Source: an uncultured Erysipelotrichaceae bacterium (GTDB taxonomy: Bacteria; Bacillota_I; Bacilli_A; Erysipelotrichales; Erysipelotrichaceae). From it: a stretch of DNA of 64,000 nucleotides. The stretch is taken from assembly GCA_902775735.1 (NCBI GenBank), contig CACYNH010000001.1, positions 1 to 64,000 on the forward strand, given 5' to 3'. Every line of letters starts with the position of its first letter. The stretch's first letter is position 1. The notes beneath the pieces were generated by a model, which was not told the origin of the DNA, did no database searches, and saw nothing but the letters and a program-made list of their open reading frames with translations. This document shows positions 26,019-34,126 of this stretch, in pieces. The position numbers and the translations under genes were made by a program.

Positions 26019-26196
26019 TGTTATCGTTTCCTCTTTTTGCTATGATAAAAAAACTCAGATTGTCATGATGTATTCAGAGTGCGTTTTTTACAATGCTTAC
26101 AGTCTCATCCTATCACTGCCGCGGAAGTGTCCCGGCCCTTTCTTCTTTCTGATTATAGCAATCCCCCTTACCATTCTCAATAATGATTTGCACAGG

Positions 26197-27120
26197 ATGG
26201 GCAGGCGCTTTGAAAGCCGATACACAAATAACCCTTTATCGTTTATGATTGATTCGATGAAAGAAACGCTGCTCAGGATATTCTTTATATTGGTAGACAT
26301 TCCGTTCAGGATCATTTTTGTATTGATCGCATTGAGCGCGCTTCTGCTCACCTGCATCTGGTTCTTCCGGATCAGTTCGGTGTTTCTGCTGGTGCCGATC
26401 TGGATCTTAGTGATCTATACGGCCGTGATGACGGTCTACTGGATCTGGCTGTTTGTGTCCTCCAACCGGCTGCAGGAGGAACTGGAAGTCTTTGAGATCA
26501 TGCAGAAAAAGAGCCTGGGTCTCTGTCTTTCGATGGAGCTGAACCTGATCATGTCGCTCTATTACGCCTATGTCTCGATCCGCTACCAGAACCAGTGGTT
26601 CATCAACTCCGCCTTCTTCTACACTTCTCTGACCATCGCCAGGTTTGTCATGTTAAGAAGCTACCAGTTCGACAAGCCGTCGATGTTCCAGCAGTACAAG
26701 CTGTATATGATGATGGGCTATCTGATGTTCGCGATGATGTCGTGTCTGTTCTTAATGACAGTCATGATCGTCAATGAACATTATGTGGTCCACTATCCCG
26801 GCCATTCGATCTACGCGATGGCAATCTTCTCCGCCTATCTGATCATCTCGGCTGTCGCCGGTCTGATCACCAACCGCAAATACAAATCGCCGCTCTTATC
26901 AGGAACGCAGATGATCGCGATGTCGGCCGCTCTGCTCGGTATCCTTTCCCTGCAGACAGCCTTCCTGCCGATGTTCAATGTCAGTATGGAAATGCAGAGA
27001 ACACTGAACCTGATCACCGGAACGGTTGTGTTCGGCATCATGATTTTCATGTCAATGCACATGATTGTGCGCGGCGGCCGGAAGATGAACTTCTATATGA
27101 CAAAATACAATATGCACTAG
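26197..27120 (+). CDS. multi-spanning membrane protein of unknown function
   Basis: I do not recognise this family. From the ATG at 26197 it would have 307 residues with about seven or eight hydrophobic segments (for example RIIFVLIALSALLLTCIWFF, LLVPIWILVIYTAVMTVYWIWL, YMMMGYLMFAMMSCLFLMTVMIV) and a basic C terminus. The frame is open from 25990, giving a possible extra segment (CPGPFFFLIIAIPLTIL) if translation begins at 26065, but codon use before about 26290 differs from the rest and no ribosome site is visible before any candidate ATG. The start is therefore uncertain. Divergent from the ABC-F gene; a terminator follows. Confidence 0.6.
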   Translation: MGRRFESRYTNNPLSFMIDSMKETLLRIFFILVDIPFRIIFVLIALSALLLTCIWFFRISSVFLLVPIWILVIYTAVMTVYWIWLFVSSNRLQEELEVFEIMQKKSLGLCLSMELNLIMSLYYAYVSIRYQNQWFINSAFFYTSLTIARFVMLRSYQFDKPSMFQQYKLYMMMGYLMFAMMSCLFLMTVMIVNEHYVVHYPGHSIYAMAIFSAYLIISAVAGLITNRKYKSPLLSGTQMIAMSAALLGILSLQTAFLPMFNVSMEMQRTLNLITGTVVFGIMIFMSMHMIVRGGRKMNFYMTKYNMH

Positions 27121-27159
27121 AATCCGGGGATAAGAAAACCCGGATTTGTTTTTCCGGGT
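27121..27159. terminator. overlapping terminators between convergent genes
   Basis: Plus strand AATCCGGG / CCCGGATT (27121-27146) then TGTTTTT. Minus strand TCCGGG partners with CCCGGA further right (27139-27158 region) followed by TTTTCTT. The same strand segment serves either direction by alternative pairing. Confidence 0.75.
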
Positions 27160-27974
27160 CAGACAAGCTTAAGTTCTTCCAGGACTCTGGCAACGCCGTC
27201 CTCCCTGCACGGAGGCGCAATGATATCAGCCACCGACTTGATGTCATCCTTGCCGTTTTCCATCGCGACCGCGATCGCGGCAGGCTTTAAGAACGGGGTG
27301 TCGTTGCCAGCATCACCGAAGGCGATGACATTCTCCCATTTCAGATCATATGCTCTTAAGGCCGCTTCCACGGAAGTGGCTTTTGTGACTTTGGAAGAGA
27401 AGACGTCGAAACCGCCGCGGAAACTCCAGGCAAACTGGAGGTCCGGCACCATCCGCACAAACTCACGGATGGAATTGTCGGCGCCGACCATGAAGGTGCC
27501 GAGCGGATAGCCGTGTTTCAGGTGATGGTTTCTTGTTCTGGTGCCGTCAAGGACGGTCAGTTCATACGGTGTTCCCTTCTGCACGTAGCCTTCTACAAAC
27601 TTCTCATGATTGGCATAGGTGACGATGCGGTCTTCGAACTTGAAGCCGAGACCGACATTGTTTTCAATGCTGAGAAGAGTGATCATGTGCATCTGCGCCT
27701 CGCTCATCGGATGCTTTTCAATCACGCTTCCGTTTCTTCTGTTGACGCAGGCCCCGTTGATTGTGCCGACAATGTCCATAGGCAGATCATCGAACAGGCT
27801 TGGCTGCAGGAAGGTGAAATGACGGCCGGTGTTGATCATGACTTTCAGTCCCTTTGCCATTGCCCTGTCGAAGTCCTCTTTCAGGCGCCGGGAGATCGCG
27901 TGTTCACCGCCGGGGATGATGGTTCCGTCAATATCGCAGACGATTAATTTTATTTTTTCTGTTCTCAGTGTCAT
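27159..27974 (-). CDS. Cof-type HAD-superfamily phosphatase
   Basis: A 271-residue HAD hydrolase of subfamily IIB. Motif I is CDIDGTI with the nucleophile Asp, motif II is the Thr of INTGRH, motif III Lys lies in SSKVTKATSV, and motif IV is FGDAGNDTPFL. A C2B cap lies between. It removes phosphate from sugar phosphates or flavin-type metabolites; substrate unknown. The start at 27974 fits the family and is preceded not by a ribosome site but by an extended -10 box (TGGTATAAT) ending 7 nt before the ATG, so the mRNA is probably leaderless. Confidence 0.87.
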   Translation of the reverse strand: MTLRTEKIKLIVCDIDGTIIPGGEHAISRRLKEDFDRAMAKGLKVMINTGRHFTFLQPSLFDDLPMDIVGTINGACVNRRNGSVIEKHPMSEAQMHMITLLSIENNVGLGFKFEDRIVTYANHEKFVEGYVQKGTPYELTVLDGTRTRNHHLKHGYPLGTFMVGADNSIREFVRMVPDLQFAWSFRGGFDVFSSKVTKATSVEAALRAYDLKWENVIAFGDAGNDTPFLKPAAIAVAMENGKDDIKSVADIIAPPCREDGVARVLEELKLV

Positions 27975-27976
27975 CT

Positions 27977-28004
27977 TTGAAATTATACCATATCGTGCTA
28001 AAAT
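27977..28004 (+). promoter_or_regulatory. promoter of tRNA-Arg
   Basis: TTGAAA (27977-27982), 16-bp spacer, TAAAAT (27999-28004), 15 nt before the tRNA. It overlaps the divergent HAD promoter. Confidence 0.65.
27982..27990 (-). promoter_or_regulatory. extended -10 promoter of HAD gene, leaderless
   Basis: TGG-TATAAT on the minus strand ending at 27982, with 7 nt (27981-27975) to the ATG. Transcription would start at or next to the A of ATG. Confidence 0.65.
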
Positions 28005-28019
28005 CATTACTGCGCAATT

Positions 28020-28096
28020 GTGCTCATAGCTCAGCTGGATAGAGTACTAGCCTCCGAAGCTAGGGGTCAGGAGTTCGAATCTCCTTGAGCACGCCA
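28020..28096 (+). tRNA. tRNA-Arg (anticodon CCG)
   Basis: A 77-nt cloverleaf folds fully. Acceptor GTGCTCA (28020-28026) pairs with TGAGCAC (28086-28092). D arm GCTC/GAGT; anticodon stem CTAGC/GCTAG with loop CTCCGAA, giving anticodon CCG at 28054-28056; T arm AGGAG/CTCCT with loop TTCGAAT. Discriminator G and an encoded CCA (28094-28096). It reads the rare Arg codon CGG. Confidence 0.96.
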
Positions 28097-28125
28097 TATG
28101 CAAGGTCAGATTGCCGCATGATTAT

Positions 28126-28154
28126 AAGGATGTATTGATGGCATCCTTATGTAT
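28126..28154. repeat. 9-bp hairpin downstream of tRNA-Arg
   Basis: ATAAGGATG, 9-nt loop, CATCCTTAT. It lacks a T run; it may be a processing or termination structure or a mobile-element end. Confidence 0.5.
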
Positions 28155-28179
28155 CGATGCAATGACCCTTAACAAAAGC

Positions 28180-28217
28180 ACTCAGAACGGTCTGTATCGG
28201 TCTGAGGTTTTTTTTCT
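28180..28217 (+). terminator. terminator after tRNA-Arg transcript
   Basis: ACTCAGA ... TCTGAGG stem with an inner imperfect region, followed by a run of eight T. Confidence 0.75.
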
Positions 28218-28249
28218 AAAGGAATCTATGTCTGACGGCATCTAGAACA

Positions 28250-28271
28250 ATACACCCATTGGGTGTATAAT
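28250..28271 (+). promoter_or_regulatory. palindromic operator overlapping -10 of TA-like operon
   Basis: ATACACCC-ATT-GGGTGTAT (28250-28268) is a perfect 8-bp inverted repeat whose right arm shares bases with TATAAT (28266-28271). The HTH gene starts 21 nt later, so autorepression is likely. Confidence 0.75.
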
Positions 28272-28292
28272 GATTCTGCAGAGGTACTTGAT

Positions 28293-28943
28293 ATGAACAT
28301 CCGTGAAATGAGAAACCAGCTGGGTGAAACGCAGAGCGAATTCGCTGCACGCTACCAGATCCCGTTCCGCACAATTCAGAATTGGGAAGCAGGTGTGCGC
28401 ACACCCCCGGCATATATAACGAATCTTCTGGAAGCCCGTGTCCAGGCTGATCTCGTAAACAGAAAAACCGTTATCCTGCCGGAATATGATCCGAAAAAAC
28501 AGAATCTGCCGAAGCGGAGCGATTACATCGGTTCTCTCTCCTGGCTGCGCGCTGTCGCTGACTGTATGGGTCAGCCTGTAGTATTTGCACTGGATGAGGC
28601 GCTCATGTGTCAGGGAAGCTTTGGCGGCAGGAGTGATGAGTACCTTGTGTGGGTCTATGGAGACAACAGCCTGACCCGCTTCAACGGAGTTGTTATTCTC
28701 GGCAACAGAATCAGCACATATCATGTTCAGGAACGGAATGGTCTATGCTATACAGACCTAAACCGGACACTTAATGATGCACTTGCCAATCAGTCCATTC
28801 TTGATATGCAGGGAATTACAGAGGCACTCAGCAGATACTATTACAGAAACAGCAGCAGCTTTGCGGGTCTGTTTCCGGTTCCCGGATATGAAGATGCGTT
28901 TGCGAAACTGGCAGACGAAGCGGTCCATTACTATACAGATTAA
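28293..28943 (+). CDS. HTH protein, putative antitoxin of nucleotidyltransferase unit
   Basis: A 216-residue protein. Residues 1-45 (IREMRNQLGETQSEFAARYQIPFRTIQNWEAG) form an XRE-type helix-turn-helix. The rest (about 150 residues, with SDYIGSLSWLRAVADCMGQPVVFALDEAL) is not a family I can name. The start at 28293 follows AGAGG by 8 nt. It lies upstream of a nucleotidyltransferase gene with a 12-nt gap, and a palindrome covers the promoter, the usual arrangement for an autoregulating antitoxin. Confidence 0.72.
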   Translation: MNIREMRNQLGETQSEFAARYQIPFRTIQNWEAGVRTPPAYITNLLEARVQADLVNRKTVILPEYDPKKQNLPKRSDYIGSLSWLRAVADCMGQPVVFALDEALMCQGSFGGRSDEYLVWVYGDNSLTRFNGVVILGNRISTYHVQERNGLCYTDLNRTLNDALANQSILDMQGITEALSRYYYRNSSSFAGLFPVPGYEDAFAKLADEAVHYYTD

Positions 28944-28955
28944 TGGAGGTGACAA

Positions 28956-29672
28956 ATGAATCTGTCAGATGAAGAAAAAATGATGTACTCAGTCATGGAT
29001 GCACTCTTTAACAGCGGTATCCCGATTGACTTCAAAGGTGCAATGGTTCTGAAAGCATGCCTGATGGAGGCAGGGTATCCGGAAGAGACTCGGCATACCG
29101 CGGACATTGATGCAAACTGGTATTCTGAAATACCGCCGACTGCTTCGCAGCTCGAAAATTCTTTGGAAACAGCACTTAAGAAGAGCGGAGTGAATCTTCA
29201 TGCGGAGCTCTACAGAATGTATGGAGAAGGACGTTCCGCAGGAATTGAGCTGTCTGACCCCACAACTGGTGAAGTCCTGTTCACCATGGACGTGGATGTG
29301 AACCGTCCTGTTCAGCCATCACAGATCTATGTGGTTGAAGGGCTTCACTTCCGTGGCATCACTCCATCCCAGATGCTGGCAGATAAGGTTTCGACCGTAT
29401 CTTCCCATAAAGTATTCCGAAGGATAAAGGATGTTATGGACCTGTATTATTTTTCAAAAGTTTTTGAACCTGACAGGGAACAGCTGCTGCAGGCATTGCA
29501 GAACAGCGGCAGAACCCTGGGAGATTTCCGCGGTTTTCTGCAGAGCACAGCTGAATTGAAGCACGCATATGAAAAATTCAGGTTTTCCGGAGGAGTTAAC
29601 AAGCCGCCGTTTGACGAGGTGTATGATACCGTCAAGGATTATTTGAAAGATGTTATTCCAAAGACGGTGTAA
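28956..29672 (+). CDS. AbiEii-like nucleotidyltransferase (putative toxin)
   Basis: A 238-residue protein. FKGAMVLKACL followed 14 residues later by RHTADIDANW resembles the core of AbiEii/AbiGii-type nucleotidyltransferases (Gly-rich helix then T-x-DID metal-binding acids). The Lys and a later KVSTVSSHKVFRRIKDVMDLYYF match the conserved K...R.KD.DLYDL C-terminal signature. Such proteins act as toxins that add nucleotides to tRNA and stop growth, kept in check by a cognate regulator. TGGAGG precedes the start. Activity against RNA is inference from family. Confidence 0.75.
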   Translation: MNLSDEEKMMYSVMDALFNSGIPIDFKGAMVLKACLMEAGYPEETRHTADIDANWYSEIPPTASQLENSLETALKKSGVNLHAELYRMYGEGRSAGIELSDPTTGEVLFTMDVDVNRPVQPSQIYVVEGLHFRGITPSQMLADKVSTVSSHKVFRRIKDVMDLYYFSKVFEPDREQLLQALQNSGRTLGDFRGFLQSTAELKHAYEKFRFSGGVNKPPFDEVYDTVKDYLKDVIPKTV

Positions 29673-29702
29673 CGGACTCTTTAAGAGAATATCTGTAACA
29701 GA

Positions 29703-29735
29703 CTGACCGGTGAGCTTCCACTCATCGGTCTTTTC
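29703..29735 (+). terminator. terminator after TA-like operon
   Basis: GACCGGTGAG-CTTCCA-CTCATCGGTC (10 bp with one G-T pair) then TTTTC. Confidence 0.8.
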
Positions 29736-29802
29736 ATTACGGAGAAAATGACACGCAGCCACTGAAACAGGAGACCGGTCGGCAGCCGTGGAGACCGACC
29801 GT

Positions 29803-29842
29803 AAAAAAGGAATGGTTCGTTCTCAAAGAGCTGAATCATTCC
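29803..29842 (-). terminator. terminator after Ldh2 gene
   Basis: Minus strand GGAATG ... CATTCC with a partly paired interior, followed by TTTTTT. Confidence 0.65.
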
Positions 29843-29891
29843 CTGCGACTTTATTATTGCTGTTATTACTCTGAGCTGCTGACGGTCATGT

Positions 29892-30998
29892 TTATTCAAA
29901 CGGGAATGTGTAGTCCAGTGAGAAGCGGTTTCTCAGCTCAATGAGCTCCTTCTGGATGGATGCGCCGACCGGAACACCCTTGTCTTTTCTGTCGCACCAG
30001 GAGAGGTATTCCTTTTCGCCCGCGGTGTAGATTCTTTCCGCGCCGGGCGCCTTTTCGGAATTCCTGAGGTCTCTTAAGATGCCGCCGGAAGTCGCTTTGA
30101 ACGTGTCAAGACCCATGAAGAATTCAGGATTGATGACAAAGAAGAAATGGCCCAGATGATACATGGCGTTATTGCCGTTTTCATCCTTGCCGGAGAGCGC
30201 CTTCATGTAAGGACCGCCGCAAAGCGCAGCGGACAGGATTTCAACGATGGTGGTGAAGCCGTAGCCTTTATAGCCGCCGGTTTCTTCCCCTGCTCCGCCG
30301 ATCGATAAGAGCGCGCAGTTGCCTGCTCTCATCTCTTTGAGGATATTGTGGGAGTCGGTCATTGTGCCGCCGTCTTTTGTGATGACAAGGTTGGCCGGCG
30401 TTTCTTTTCCGGATCTTTCGTAGAATTCAATCTTGCCGTTCTGGACGATGGAAGTCGCGCAGTCGAAGTTGAACGGGAATTCTTCATCCGTCGGCATCGT
30501 GAATGTTAAGGGGTTGGTACCCATCATCGGCTCGACGCCGAATGTGGGAGCGACGGAAGGTCTGGCGTTGGTGCCGGAGATGCCGATCATGCCTGCCTTT
30601 TCCGCCATGGTTGTCCAGTAGCCGGCAATGCCGTAATGGGTGGAATTGCATATGGCACCGCCCGCCATGCCATAGACCTTCGCCTTTTCAATGAGAATTT
30701 CCATCATCTTATGGCTGGCCACCATGCCCATGCCGTTGTTGGCGTCCATGACGACTGTTGTGGGTGTTTCCTTGAGAATGTCGATCTTTGTCACCGGCAG
30801 AAGAGTGCCGTTTTCGATGCGGTCAAGATAAATCGGTTTGAAACGGTTGCAGCCGTGGCTTTCGATGCCTCTGCGGTCGGATTCAAGAAGCACGTCCGCG
30901 CAGATCTTCGCGTCCTCTTCCGGTACGCCGTATTTTTTGAACACATCGATCATGAAGCTGTTCATCATGTCCCACGGGACATAAGGCCTAGTTTCCAT
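29892..30998 (-). CDS. Ldh family (malate/L-lactate/ureidoglycolate) dehydrogenase
   Basis: A 368-residue NAD(P)-dependent oxidoreductase of the type-2 malate/L-lactate dehydrogenase family (not the Rossmann LDH). ESDRRGIESHGCNRF near residue 45 carries the conserved Asp-Arg and His-Gly, and NSTHYGIAGYWTTMA, PTFGVEPMMGTNPL and GGYKGYGFTTIVEILSAAL are typical. Substrate could be malate, lactate or ureidoglycolate. The start at 30998 has GGAGG 6 nt upstream; an ATG 8 codons earlier has none. Monocistronic. Confidence 0.88.
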   Translation of the reverse strand: METRPYVPWDMMNSFMIDVFKKYGVPEEDAKICADVLLESDRRGIESHGCNRFKPIYLDRIENGTLLPVTKIDILKETPTTVVMDANNGMGMVASHKMMEILIEKAKVYGMAGGAICNSTHYGIAGYWTTMAEKAGMIGISGTNARPSVAPTFGVEPMMGTNPLTFTMPTDEEFPFNFDCATSIVQNGKIEFYERSGKETPANLVITKDGGTMTDSHNILKEMRAGNCALLSIGGAGEETGGYKGYGFTTIVEILSAALCGGPYMKALSGKDENGNNAMYHLGHFFFVINPEFFMGLDTFKATSGGILRDLRNSEKAPGAERIYTAGEKEYLSWCDRKDKGVPVGASIQKELIELRNRFSLDYTFPFE

Positions 30999-31063
30999 AT
31001 ATTCCTCCAGTTTGATTTGCAATCATTGTAATACAAACCTTCACCCGTATGAATGCATGAGTC

Positions 31064-31095
31064 AAAAGATGAGATCCCTTCGCAGAGATCTCATC
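31064..31095 (-). terminator. terminator after 965-residue surface protein gene
   Basis: GATGAGATC, 10-nt loop, GATCTCATC on the minus strand followed by TTTTG. Confidence 0.75.
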
Positions 31096-31099
31096 ATGT

Positions 31100-33997
31100 C
31101 TATTTGGCGTATCTGTAGAGGAAGGTGACGACGTGCTCTCTTAAGCAGTCCAGTTTGGGTCCGAAGCCGCCGGCGTTGGGACCGCTGCTGTAGCCGTTGG
31201 TGATTCCTCTGCTGACTGCCCAAAGAACCGGTTTGTAATAGTAATCTGAACTTCTTATGTCGTTGAACGGATTCGTTGAAGTACCGATGTTCGGTTTTCC
31301 GGCATATCTGTACAGGAAGGTCACGACATGTTCTCTCAAGCATGTCGCGTCAGGTTTGAATGTTCCGTCGCTGTAGCCTTTGGTGATTCCCTGTTCCGCC
31401 GCCCATAAAACAGCCTTGTAATAATAAGTGTTTCTGTTCTGAACATCCCTGAACGGGCTGTTAAGACTTTCCGGTTCCGGCTTTCCAGCCAGTCTCCACA
31501 GGAATGTCACGATCGCTTCACGCGTGCAGTTGTTCTGTGGTCTGAATGTTCTGACCAGTCCGTCTGAATCTCTGTAGCCGTTTGTGATGCCATGATCAAC
31601 GGCCCAGTACACAGGCGTGAAATAATACTTCCCTTCATCAGGAACATCAGAGAAGAGAACCTTCACAGTGCACTGTGCCTCAAATCCGCCTTCCGCACTG
31701 ACCGCATGGATCACCGTGGTTCCAAGACTGATGGCTTTCACATTTCCGTTTTCATCCACTTCCGCAATCTGCGGATTTTCCGAGGTCCATGAAATCCGTC
31801 TGTCATCCGCATCAGCAGGAACGACTTCCGCTGTCAGTTCTGCTGAGGAGCCGGCAGGAATGACCATGTAATCCTCACTCAGACTGATCCCTGTCACATG
31901 AATCACTTCCGGTTCAGGCTCTTCGACGGTAAGCTGACATGAAGCGGAAAGCTTTCCGTTGTACGTGACGGCTGTAATGACAGCCTTTCCCGGTCTGCTG
32001 GCTGTGATGAGCCCTGATGATGAGACAGAGGCGACAGATTCGTCTGAGGATTTCCATTCAACCCTCTGATCCGCGCCCGCGGGCTGAACCGCAGCGCTCA
32101 GCTGTGCTGTTTCGCCTGTTTTCAGAGAAAGTGTATCCGGGGAAACAGAGACGGATTCCGGTTCGCTCACAGATGGCCCGTAGACGGTTGTGCTGTAGGT
32201 TCTTGTGCCGATCTTTATTGAAGCGGTATATTTGTTTCCATCCCTGACGGAAGGAACATCCTGTTCAAAGACAAAGCCGCACTCATCGCATGCCACCGTG
32301 ATCGTCGCATAGGAATAATCGGCCGCCCACGCCCAGTCGGCAAAGCCGTAACTGTGTCCTTTTGCGGGCAGATCGTCTTCATAAACATCCGTGTATCTTT
32401 TTCCTTCAAATTCACAGGTGGCTGTATATTTCACATGACCGCCCTTTTCACATTCAGGTTCACTCCGCTCGGCAGCCACATCCGCTGTGACTCTGACTGT
32501 ATGTGAAGAATCTGAGGCACAGACGAAGAGAGCATACGCAGATGAATGATCATACGCCCAGCTCCAGCTGTCCAGCCTGTACTCATGAACATGGGGCTCA
32601 ACAACGTCAACTGTCAGTGCTTTCTCCGCTTTGATTCCGTAATAATCCGCGCTCAGAACAAGCTGGCAGCTGCCGGCAGACAAAGCTGCCAGTTGACCGC
32701 CCTGAATTGAAACGGCAGTCCCGCCGGACAGTGAATAACTGAAATCCGCTTCAACAGGACCGGTAATCGTTCTGCTGCTGGTGCTGTTGACCAGCCGTGC
32801 TTCCGCTTCGGGAAGGCTGATCACATCACCGACAGTCATCTGGATTGAATCCCAGTGATAATCATCATCCTGATCCCAGTATCCGTGGCTTTCTGTCCAG
32901 TTCAGATTCATAGCCATGTATTCCTTCAGGGCCCTGATTGTTTTCTCATAAGGGGTGCTGCTGTACTGCGTGGCCGCAGCGCCGGAAACGACGTCGGAAA
33001 ACTCCTGAACCCAGTACTTCACCCCGTTGACTTCGGCGCAGGCAATGCCGATGGAGCGGGCATTTGAGGAAAGCATGTTCCGCCGGTGTCCCTGTAAGTA
33101 ATAATCTTTATCTTCTTCTTTCCAGGCAGTGAATACACTCTCATCATCCGGATATCCGGCCGCGATATTTTCTGCCATGTAGCCGTTGGCAAAAACGCCG
33201 GTATACTCTTCAAAGCAATATCTTCCGTCCGGTTTTTCATGACTGTAATAAACCGCGATCTGTTCTGCACGTCTGATTGCGATCTTTTCAAGTTCATAGT
33301 CGTAAACAAGTTCCTGCAGATCATCGAAATACTGCTTATGATCAGAAGAATAGCTGTCCCAGATCCAGGCGCCGTCTCCGGTCCTGAAATCATTGACCAG
33401 CTTCAGCATATCCCGGCATTCGTCCTGATGAAGTGAAACACTCACAGTCACATCGATGAAAGAATCTGTATCCTGATCATACGGGATACGGGAACTGATG
33501 TCATAGATATGTGAGGGACCAGTTGCGCCAAGGATCACATGTCTGCGGCTGTCCATCAGGAAAACAAACGGAAGGACACTGCCGGCAATCCCGGCACTGC
33601 TCATCAGTCTGCGCGAAGTGCTGCTGTTGTAGGAATAGGCATCCGACACAACAAAACCGTCCAGACCTGCCGCAAACTCTTCAACCGGCATCGGCTCTGA
33701 ATTCGCATCAATCAGCATCACCACCGGTTTGACATCAGCGCCAAGCTTCAGCAGCTTCTGAGCTTCCCGGATCATAGCCTGTGTGTTGCCGCATGCCTGC
33801 CTGCCGAATATCAGCAGCACATATTCCTCACTGAAATCAGCCGGCGTGTATGTATTGCCGTCCCATGACTCTATTGTCAGATCATATTCAAAATCCGTTT
33901 CGGCGTATGTCGGCGTTTCGGCATGGACCGGAACAGCGGTCAGAATCACCAGCATCACCGCAATGACACCTTTGAGCATTGCAAGAATCTTTTTCAT
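31100..33997 (-). CDS. secreted thioredoxin-like/CAP/Big_2/SLH-type surface protein
   Basis: A 965-residue exported protein. Residues 1-26 are a signal peptide. Residues 35-165 look like a redoxin fold (YVLLIFGRQACGNTQ with one Cys at 69, and SVLPFVFLMDSRRHVILGATG with the cis-Pro). Residues 190-340 are a CAP/SCP domain (YYSHEKPDG, MAENIAAGY, GHRRNMLSSNARSIGIA). Two repeats of about 70 residues with the SWxWAxDxSxA pattern follow, then two Big_2 Ig-like domains (VSVSPDTLSLKTGETAQLSA; WTSENPQIAEVDENG) and three SLH-type repeats (about 785-965, variant CTREAIVTFLWRLAGKP). It should sit on the cell wall. A TATAAT and AGGAG precede the start. Confidence 0.83.
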   Translation of the reverse strand: MKKILAMLKGVIAVMLVILTAVPVHAETPTYAETDFEYDLTIESWDGNTYTPADFSEEYVLLIFGRQACGNTQAMIREAQKLLKLGADVKPVVMLIDANSEPMPVEEFAAGLDGFVVSDAYSYNSSTSRRLMSSAGIAGSVLPFVFLMDSRRHVILGATGPSHIYDISSRIPYDQDTDSFIDVTVSVSLHQDECRDMLKLVNDFRTGDGAWIWDSYSSDHKQYFDDLQELVYDYELEKIAIRRAEQIAVYYSHEKPDGRYCFEEYTGVFANGYMAENIAAGYPDDESVFTAWKEEDKDYYLQGHRRNMLSSNARSIGIACAEVNGVKYWVQEFSDVVSGAAATQYSSTPYEKTIRALKEYMAMNLNWTESHGYWDQDDDYHWDSIQMTVGDVISLPEAEARLVNSTSSRTITGPVEADFSYSLSGGTAVSIQGGQLAALSAGSCQLVLSADYYGIKAEKALTVDVVEPHVHEYRLDSWSWAYDHSSAYALFVCASDSSHTVRVTADVAAERSEPECEKGGHVKYTATCEFEGKRYTDVYEDDLPAKGHSYGFADWAWAADYSYATITVACDECGFVFEQDVPSVRDGNKYTASIKIGTRTYSTTVYGPSVSEPESVSVSPDTLSLKTGETAQLSAAVQPAGADQRVEWKSSDESVASVSSSGLITASRPGKAVITAVTYNGKLSASCQLTVEEPEPEVIHVTGISLSEDYMVIPAGSSAELTAEVVPADADDRRISWTSENPQIAEVDENGNVKAISLGTTVIHAVSAEGGFEAQCTVKVLFSDVPDEGKYYFTPVYWAVDHGITNGYRDSDGLVRTFRPQNNCTREAIVTFLWRLAGKPEPESLNSPFRDVQNRNTYYYKAVLWAAEQGITKGYSDGTFKPDATCLREHVVTFLYRYAGKPNIGTSTNPFNDIRSSDYYYKPVLWAVSRGITNGYSSGPNAGGFGPKLDCLREHVVTFLYRYAK

Positions 33998-34031
33998 TTT
34001 GTTTTTTCTCCTGTTTGCTGAATATAACCAT

Positions 34032-34037
34032 ATTATA
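34032..34037 (-). promoter_or_regulatory. -10 box of 965-residue surface protein gene
   Basis: TATAAT on the minus strand about 35 nt before the start; no clear -35. Confidence 0.45.
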
Positions 34038-34076
34038 CATGCATTCTGTCTGCAGTCTGTGCTCTGGTATGCCGGC

Positions 34077-34117
34077 TTTTCAGATCACCTCATCTGAAAA
34101 CCGCAGCTGTATGCTGC
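34077..34117 (-). terminator. terminator after 1120-residue surface protein gene
   Basis: Minus strand GCAGC-ATACA-GCTGC-GG-TTTT, directly followed by a second perfect hairpin TTTTCAGAT / ATCTGAAAA (34077-34100). Confidence 0.65.
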
Positions 34118-34126
34118 AGCCTTCAC

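Noticed and set aside
28020..29900. Integrative element with att repeats at tRNA-Arg
   Set aside because: No integrase gene and no second copy of the tRNA 3' end were found up to 30 kb.
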